Shown: piece after piece, positions 55,408-60,986 of the stretch
Layout: the number at the start of each line of letters is the position of its first letter
How positions within the stretch are numbered: the stretch's first letter is position 1
Source of the DNA: Desulfurococcaceae archaeon
Lineage (GTDB): Archaea > Thermoproteota > Thermoprotei_A > Sulfolobales > Ignisphaeraceae
Direction of reading: 5' to 3'
Length of the DNA stretch: 60,986 bases
Assembly: GCA_020832925.1 (NCBI GenBank)
Contig: JAJHRF010000005.1
Location: 1-60,986 of the forward strand
Translations under genes and position numbers: made by a program
The notes under the pieces: model-generated
What the model saw: the letters and a program-made list of their open reading frames with translations, nothing else
What the model was told of the DNA's origin: nothing
Database searches by the model: none

Positions 55408-56025
55408 GTGGACTCTTTGAAAGGCTCTAGAGATAGATCTTCGAAAGATTCTAGCGATACTCAAGATAAACAGAGAACCAGACAATCTAACCGAGCACCA
55501 GCTCCTCAAAGTTCTTCAACTACCATACCTCCTAGAAGGGGCCAACGTAATATACAAGAACGTCAGGAACAGTATCTGCGTCAACCCTACCAAAGATCGC
55601 TAGAAGCCCGTGGTGCTACTAGAGAACACCACGATGTACATAGACGTGGCGGACCGCCACCGAGACCTCCTTATAGAGAGCCTAGAGCTAAAGCTGAAGA
55701 ACTTAAGCCTACACCTATAGGCACTACGTGTACACCTACATGTCCACTGTTCAGATGCGATAAAAGAGCTCTGATAATCAAGCTTGTAGATGGTAAGCCT
55801 CAGGCTTTCTGTACATGGGTTAACGATGTGTGTATAGGCTATAGATGTCAATACGCATTCTGTGCGCAGAGATATCTACTACCTGACGGTAAGTGCGCAG
55901 CCGTACTCAAGAGCGGGAAGGAAGAGGAAGATTCGTTCCTGAAAGAATTAGAGAGTTCTGAAGAAGAGGACAAGCTACTATCGTTGCTAGGTAAGAAAGG
56001 GTTGAGCAAAGACGTTCTATACTAA
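55408..56025 (+). CDS. Hypothetical protein, disordered Arg-rich N-terminus and Cys-rich domain
   Basis: 205 residues. Residues 1-105 are low-complexity, rich in Arg, Gln, Ser and Pro, and probably disordered and RNA-binding. Residues about 108-170 hold nine cysteines (CTPTCPLFRC, CTWVNDVC, CQYAFC and a later C), enough for two metal sites. The C-terminus is acidic. TTG 55417 with GGTGG five bases upstream is an alternative start. Family unknown; it follows endA directly. Confidence 0.7.
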   Translation: MDSLKGSRDRSSKDSSDTQDKQRTRQSNRAPAPQSSSTTIPPRRGQRNIQERQEQYLRQPYQRSLEARGATREHHDVHRRGGPPPRPPYREPRAKAEELKPTPIGTTCTPTCPLFRCDKRALIIKLVDGKPQAFCTWVNDVCIGYRCQYAFCAQRYLLPDGKCAAVLKSGKEEEDSFLKELESSEEEDKLLSLLGKKGLSKDVLY

Positions 56026-56116
56026 GTAGTAGTCAAGACATTAGCTAGATCCCACTACCTGCAGCAATGATCTTAGTTATTTTACCTGTCCCTACAAGTT
56101 CGAGATGCTAAGAACT

Positions 56117-56404
56117 TTAGGAAGATCTGAAGATCTCTTGATAGCTCTTTTCATAGTAATGCTGTAGATTGCAAGGAGTTGCCGCTAGGGAGAGGAAGGA
56201 TACTAGAGGATTAAGTAGTGAAGCTTTTCTGTACACCTCGTTAAACATTGTGTCTGAAGCTAGTGTATAGCCTGGTAACCGCATGGCTATAGCTAGTGCT
56301 TTGCTAACCTTGTTAGGTATGCTGAGGTTCTCTAAGGTCTTTTCATCTATTAACAGCTGTGAGTATGGATGTTCTCAGACCTGCGCGAGTAAATCACTTA
56401 TCAT
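56117..56404 (-). pseudogene. Decayed ORF with one internal stop
   Basis: On the minus strand ATG 56404 opens a 96-codon frame broken by a single TGA at codon 10. After it, 85 sense codons run to TAA and show ordinary codon use and mixed residues (for example NKVSKALAIAMRLPGYTLAS). The ATG overlaps the stop of a tiny frame behind tRNA-Asn. No standard start lies between the TGA and the internal ATG at about codon 40. It fills the 420-base gap 56026-56445, where I see no other gene. Confidence 0.35.
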
Positions 56405-56445
56405 CCCTTTCGAGCTTCATCATCGCGTACTTGGAGAACTTTAGC

Positions 56446-56522
56446 TGGCGCCGGGGGGAGGATTCGAACCTCCGACCACGGGGTTAACAGCCCCGCGCTC
56501 TACCGAGCTGAGCTACCCCGGC
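56446..56522 (-). tRNA. tRNA-Asn(GTT)
   Basis: Minus strand: acceptor GCCGGGG with CCCCGGC, D arm GCTC...GAGC, anticodon arm CGGGG-CTGTTAA-CCCCG (anticodon GTT), T arm GGAGG-TTCGAAT-CCTCC, discriminator G, and CCA encoded at 56448-56446. No intron. Confidence 0.95.
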
Positions 56523-56589
56523 TCGCTACTGCTCCTGGTTTATAGATATTATTGTCGCTGGGACTTTAAGTTTATCGCTTATCGTTTTT

Positions 56590-57465
56590 CTAGAGTAGCG
56601 TTGAGTAGAAGATTATGAGTGTATACAAGGGGGCTGTGAAGGGGTCTGTGTTTATCCTTATCGTAGCTATATCGTCTCTTCTTATACCTCTTCTTGCGAG
56701 GAGTGATAGGTATTCATTAACTGTATGTTCTTCTACACTTGTGTACACCACTATATCCGGCTGTTGATGTTCTAAGCCTTTTCTCCCGATTACGTGTACA
56801 GGTATTCCTCTATCCATGAGTTCTTCTCCTGCTGCTAGAAGGGATTTGCTTACAGCTACTATCGGCACCCCCTGTCTCCTGGACTTCGTCTGGTTAACGA
56901 TGTTGAAGTACCTATCCACAAGTTCTTTTACTACGCTCTTCATATCCAGCTCTCTCTCGAACTTCTTGATCCTCGAGATTTCTCCTCTTGATAGTGTTAA
57001 AGCTAGTTTAAGCGATGAGTGTAGTACTGCAAGTCTATAGATGTCGTTATCTATATTCATGACGTAGATGTTCTGGTTATATAGCTCAAGCCTCTCTCCT
57101 AGCTTAGCTACTGTAACTGTTGGGAGTATAGCTATAGTGTCTATACCTAGCAGTGCTAACGCCTGGATAACTCTGTAGGTACAGCTAATCTCTGTAAAGC
57201 TCGCTAACAGTACTGCGTATATATCCCCAGCTACATATGGCAATACTATGTTGTAGCTGTAGTCTCCATCGAAATACACTACGTTTATCGAGGGGCTCGA
57301 TATCTTGATAGCTGAGCACAGGTGTTGGGCTAGGCCTTCCACTGTACCGCAGTAGAGAATAAATGTGGCTCCGCTTTTTGAAAAAGTTTTCGCTAAGGTT
57401 TCCGCTAAATTACTAGATATCTTCTCTGATCTGGCTACGAGATCTGATACACGTTCAAGGTCTAT
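56590..57465 (-). CDS. SIS-domain-like protein, apparent ATA start
   Basis: About 291 residues. FILYCGTVEGLAQHL resembles the first strand and glycine loop of a SIS sugar-phosphate domain, and a second Rossmann-like part follows (IVAVSKSLLAAGEEL, IPVHVIGRKG). The first standard start, GTG 57342, would begin inside that glycine loop. The frame stays open for 41 more codons to ATA 57465, which overlaps the upstream stop as ATAG and has GGTGA six bases before it. The enzyme role is not clear. Confidence 0.72.
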   Translation of the reverse strand: MDLERVSDLVARSEKISSNLAETLAKTFSKSGATFILYCGTVEGLAQHLCSAIKISSPSINVVYFDGDYSYNIVLPYVAGDIYAVLLASFTEISCTYRVIQALALLGIDTIAILPTVTVAKLGERLELYNQNIYVMNIDNDIYRLAVLHSSLKLALTLSRGEISRIKKFERELDMKSVVKELVDRYFNIVNQTKSRRQGVPIVAVSKSLLAAGEELMDRGIPVHVIGRKGLEHQQPDIVVYTSVEEHTVNEYLSLLARRGIRRDDIATIRINTDPFTAPLYTLIIFYSTLL

Positions 57466-57743
57466 CCTTCTTCACCACCGTACTCCTCTTCCCTCATGAG
57501 CTCCATGAAAAGCTCTTTGTAGTACTCCTCTCTTTCCTGCTCTATCTCTTCCTTCTTCCTCGAGTACTTCCTACCCTCGCTTACAACAGATGTTGTGAAG
57601 ACTTTTGGTTGCTGAACTGATAGCGTGTACCTAGCTGATTGTTGCTGGACTTCGTACCCACATCTACTGCACTTCAGCACTATCGAACCATCCTCTTTCC
57701 TATGGGGTGTAAGTATTCCTCCGCACTTGGGGCAGAACTGCAT
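57462..57743 (-). CDS. TFS/RpoM-like N-terminal zinc-ribbon protein
   Basis: 93 residues. MQFCPKCGGILTP and CSRCGYE form a zinc ribbon like the N-terminal ribbon of TFS and Rpb9. The second, catalytic ribbon of TFS (with its DE-containing hairpin) is missing; instead there is a charged helical tail. It is thus not a working cleavage factor by itself. GGTGT lies six bases before the ATG. It overlaps the SIS-like gene by 4 bases. Confidence 0.78.
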   Translation of the reverse strand: MQFCPKCGGILTPHRKEDGSIVLKCSRCGYEVQQQSARYTLSVQQPKVFTTSVVSEGRKYSRKKEEIEQEREEYYKELFMELMREEEYGGEEG

Positions 57744-57884
57744 TCTTTTACACCCGAAGGCATTTAGCTTGTATCTTAGCTAGTTTAAAAGCATAAATGT
57801 TCTATTTATATCGCAACAGCTAAGAAGTTTATCAGCATCTGGTGTCCTCTTCATCGCCTATAGGCTACGAGGTAATACCTTTCA

Positions 57885-58124
57885 TCACCTGCTTATCTCA
57901 AGCTTCACATTTTTTGTGTATAGCTGTAGCATTCTAAAGCTTATATCTACAGCTTCTTCATCTAAACAAGGACTGCAGACCTTCTGCCCTTCTGTAGTCT
58001 CTACCGCTATGAACTTTCTGTTCTTTCCGCATCTATGTATCGATATACTGCGTATCTTACCTACGTAAGCGTAGCTCTCTATATCTAGAACAGGTTTTAC
58101 GTCTATGCATAGAGGTTGAGGCAA
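57885..58124 (-). CDS. Small hypothetical protein
   Basis: 79 residues, beta-rich, with a Cys pair CSPC and two other cysteines. The TTG start has GGTGA four bases upstream and lies 8 bases behind argS, so it is co-transcribed. No family recognised. Confidence 0.6.
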   Translation of the reverse strand: MPQPLCIDVKPVLDIESYAYVGKIRSISIHRCGKNRKFIAVETTEGQKVCSPCLDEEAVDISFRMLQLYTKNVKLEISR

Positions 58125-58132
58125 GGTTTCAC

Positions 58133-60058
58133 CTAGATCTTCTCTATAGGTTCTATTCCTAGAACTCTAAGGGTATTAGCTAAAACTGTTTTCACTCCGT
58201 AGGTTAGTAGTATTTTCGATGCTCTGATCTTCTCGTTTTCCTCTAGGAGTATAGGTTCTTCGCTATACCAGGAGTTGAACTCGTCGGCAAGTTTTAGAGC
58301 ATAGGTTACGAGTGTTGATGGGTCTAGGCTTTGGTACGAACCGTAGAAGACTTCGGGGAAGCTCGCTACCAGCTTTACTAATCTCCATCTTTTAGCGTTG
58401 TTTTCAGCGAAACCTCTATCTGCTATCTTTATCAGTTCTTGTACCTCTGTATTTAACTCTAGTTCTCTTGCTTTCCTGAATATCCCTTCTGTTCTAGCGT
58501 ATGTGTATAGTAGGTATGGAGCTGAGTTCTTCTCGAAATCGAGTACTAGTTTCCACGAGAATTTCATGGGTCTCGATGGGGATATCGATAGTAGGTAGAA
58601 CTTCACAGCAGCAACACCTATCTTCTCAGCCAGTTCTTCTGATCTATTTCCTCGGGTCTCCAGCTCCGCTAAGGCTTTCTGTTTAGCTGTATCGAGTATC
58701 TCGTCTAACGTTACTATCCTACCTCTTCTAGAGCTCATCTTCGTACCCTCCATAGCCACTATCTCGTAGCTGTAGTGCACAAGGTTCTCCGCTTCTCTTG
58801 TATAGCCTAGGAGGTATAGGGCTAGCTTTAGCTGTGCTTGGGGTAGCTTCTGCTCCGATGCTATAATGTTTATTACTTTATCCGCATTGAATTCTCTGAA
58901 CTTCTTCAAAGTATAGGCTATGTCTCTTACGGTGTAGAGCGTTGTTCCATCGCTTCTACGTATTATTAACGGCGGTATCTCTAGATCTCTATCTATCGCT
59001 AACCTGTTCCTAACGTTTAGGTCTTTAGCTAGCTGCCCTAGGTCTACAGCTAGAGCTCCTTTGTATACCATGGTTAGCGGGGATGCCTCTAGCTTCTTCA
59101 CAACTTCTTCTACTTCTCCACTCCAGACGAGATCGCTTTCCCAGTCCCATACATCTATAAGTGCTCCGAACCTTGTCAACGTTTGCTTAAACCCCTCTAT
59201 ACACATTGTAACTATCTTCCTCACAAACGACTTCATATCCGGGTTACCCAATTCGTAGAGCTTCATTATCCTCGATACCTCTTCCTCTATGTCTATGTTC
59301 TTGAGTTTCTCGGCTACTCTATCGAATACATCTGGTGCTTGGGATCTGAGTCTCGATGCGTCTACTAGAAGTTCGTCTAGCTCTCTCTGTATCTCTTCCC
59401 TCTCTTCATCTCTCAATGCCTCTACAAGCTTCTTCTTGAGGCTCATTATCTCCGCGATAACGTTTGTTATAGCGTATACTAGCCCTACCCAGTGGTCCGG
59501 CTTCGTGTTGTTAGGGGGCTCTATGCTTTCGAGTTGCATCATTCCCAGGGTTAGTAGAGCTACTTGTCTACCTACATCGTTTATATAGAACCTCGTCTGC
59601 ACGATGTTCCCAGCTGTTTTAAGGATATTCGCTATGAACTGCCCCAGGGCTGCGTTTCGTGATGCGCCTATGTGTAGTGGGTGTAGAGGGTTCGCCGATA
59701 CGTACTCGACGACTATCCTCTTGGGGTTGGGTTCTTTGTAGATCCCGTAGCTATCTTTACATCTTACTAAGAACTCAAAGGTAGTGTCTGTGAACAGTGT
59801 TTTATTTAGTACTATATTTAGGTATATCCCGGCGCACCTGGCTTCAGATACGAATCTACAGTTCCTCACTGTTTCTATAGCTTCTCTACAGTATTCAGGG
59901 CTCAGGCCTACCCTAGGTAGGAGTATCGTTAGATCGCCGAACTCTTCCCTAGATATCTCAACGTTTTTAACGATATCTTCTACAGCTACCTTGGAGATCT
60001 GCGCAAGAGCTTCAGCTATGCAGATCTTAACACTGTTTAGAGGGTTACAGCTGTTCAT
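58133..60058 (-). CDS. argS: Arginyl-tRNA synthetase
   Basis: 641 residues, class I. An N-terminal Add-1 domain is followed by SANPLHPLHIGASRN (HIGH motif, near residue 128), a long helical insert (about 200-255), the core, the KMSSRRG loop near residue 440, and a DALR-type anticodon-binding C-terminus. It charges tRNA-Arg. One base separates it from the small upstream gene. Confidence 0.96.
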   Translation of the reverse strand: MNSCNPLNSVKICIAEALAQISKVAVEDIVKNVEISREEFGDLTILLPRVGLSPEYCREAIETVRNCRFVSEARCAGIYLNIVLNKTLFTDTTFEFLVRCKDSYGIYKEPNPKRIVVEYVSANPLHPLHIGASRNAALGQFIANILKTAGNIVQTRFYINDVGRQVALLTLGMMQLESIEPPNNTKPDHWVGLVYAITNVIAEIMSLKKKLVEALRDEEREEIQRELDELLVDASRLRSQAPDVFDRVAEKLKNIDIEEEVSRIMKLYELGNPDMKSFVRKIVTMCIEGFKQTLTRFGALIDVWDWESDLVWSGEVEEVVKKLEASPLTMVYKGALAVDLGQLAKDLNVRNRLAIDRDLEIPPLIIRRSDGTTLYTVRDIAYTLKKFREFNADKVINIIASEQKLPQAQLKLALYLLGYTREAENLVHYSYEIVAMEGTKMSSRRGRIVTLDEILDTAKQKALAELETRGNRSEELAEKIGVAAVKFYLLSISPSRPMKFSWKLVLDFEKNSAPYLLYTYARTEGIFRKARELELNTEVQELIKIADRGFAENNAKRWRLVKLVASFPEVFYGSYQSLDPSTLVTYALKLADEFNSWYSEEPILLEENEKIRASKILLTYGVKTVLANTLRVLGIEPIEKI

Positions 60059-60059
60059 A

Positions 60060-60347
60060 TCATGTTACACCGAATTGTACTAGAGGATCTTCAAAATCGT
60101 TTGGTAGAGGTTTACCTGCTGCAGTAATTTCATCGTATCTCTTCTCCAAGAACTCTATGAAAACAGGGCAGTTATCGAATTTACCGTCGAAAATGCATTT
60201 CTCTCCTAACCGGAGAAAACAGAACCTTTTCTTTCTATCGTAGAACGGGCATATTTTGTGGTGAAGTTTAGCACTTCTAATCATTCTCTGGATCCATTGC
60301 CTCTTCGAATCCCTTCCCTCCTCACCCTTCCTAGGGAGGGTACTCAT
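60060..60347 (-). CDS. Small cysteine-containing protein upstream of argS
   Basis: 95 residues. Four cysteines (CPFYDRKKRFC, EKC, NCPVF) could form one metal site; the N-terminus is basic. It is the first gene of the argS unit, starting behind a TATA-like CCTTTTTA near 60415. Function unknown. Confidence 0.7.
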   Translation of the reverse strand: MSTLPRKGEEGRDSKRQWIQRMIRSAKLHHKICPFYDRKKRFCFLRLGEKCIFDGKFDNCPVFIEFLEKRYDEITAAGKPLPNDFEDPLVQFGVT

Positions 60348-60516
60348 AACCCCACCTCATACCCTTGTACTTATTCCGTAATCAACCCAGATCTTTATCT
60401 ACAGAACAGCCTTAAAAAGGTGTAGGCTAAGAATAACCTGGATTTCTCTGCTGTTCTAGAGCGTGTAGAACTACGAGTAGGGGTAACAGGATATAAGTTC
60501 AAAAGGTGTTGCAGAA

Positions 60517-60986
<470 letters not shown>

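Noticed and set aside
57832-57888. Possible fifth C/D box sRNA on the minus strand behind the 79-residue gene
   Set aside because: Box C GTGATGA, C' GCGATGA and D CTGA are present, but D' would be CGTA and the second guide is 15 bases. Too loose to call without RNA data.

Overview
The window looks like a chromosomal segment of a hyperthermophilic crenarchaeon, most like the Desulfurococcales; I cannot name the genus. The evidence is the crenarchaeal ribosomal proteins (eL38, eL39, eL31, eL20/LX, eS19), a TFB with a half-lost zinc ribbon, archaeal RpoP, aIF1, aIF6, SecE, Spt5, EndA, DTD2-type deacylase and Trm10. tRNA genes encode CCA, and one has a canonical intron. The DNA is AT-rich with GC-rich structural RNA genes, many starts sit just behind a TATA box, and Shine-Dalgarno sites are GGTG-like. 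There is no insertion sequence, CRISPR array or prophage. Genes are very compact, with several 4-26 bp overlaps.

Layout. 1-3.4 kb: a cut-off coiled-coil gene, two archaeal proteins of unknown function and metG. 3.5-9 kb: pyruvate kinase, a RavA/ViaA-like MoxR-VWA pair and an M28 peptidase. 9-16.6 kb: an ABC exporter module (permease, 1579-residue repeat protein, ATPase) with a divergent PadR regulator; both exporter promoters carry the same palindrome next to the TATA box. 16.7-26.2 kb: a beta-CASP nuclease, DTD2, a nuclease-like protein, a JAMM protein, ferredoxin, eL38, PGI/PMI, Trm10, a permuted GTPase, a YkgJ-like protein and a DhnA-type aldolase. Two C/D box sRNA genes and a GC-rich structured island lie among them. 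26.3-34.1 kb: intron-containing tRNA-Glu, then a long translation and secretion cluster from Rnp4 to L10/P0, without L12. 34-41.4 kb: 6-phospho-3-hexuloisomerase, tRNA-Thr and a pyrFEBIKCD operon ending in an unknown gene. 41.5-49.1 kb: spermidine synthase, small zinc proteins, a phosphoesterase, an ATP-grasp ligase, aIF1, RpoP and two more C/D sRNAs. 49.2-56 kb: TFB, tRNA-Gln, agmatinase, GlyRS and a crenarchaeal cluster ending with EndA. 56-61 kb: a decayed ORF beside tRNA-Asn, a SIS-like protein, a zinc ribbon protein, ArgRS and the 3' part of 23S rRNA.

Functional links. The pyr genes cover UMP synthesis from carbamoyl phosphate onward; carAB is not here. Agmatinase and SpeE are two steps of polyamine synthesis. 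PGI/PMI, the aldolase, pyruvate kinase and hexuloisomerase belong to central sugar metabolism. Rnp4, EndA, Trm10 and the C/D sRNAs all process or modify stable RNA.

Most unusual observations. Three genes (a beta-CASP nuclease, pyrF and a SIS-like protein) have a conserved first beta strand or helix that lies upstream of the first ATG/GTG/TTG. Each has a GGTG Shine-Dalgarno exactly six bases before an in-frame ATT, CTG or ATA. Other points are four intergenic C/D box sRNA genes, the shared exporter operator, and a roughly 180-base GC-rich candidate RNA that matches no family I recognise.
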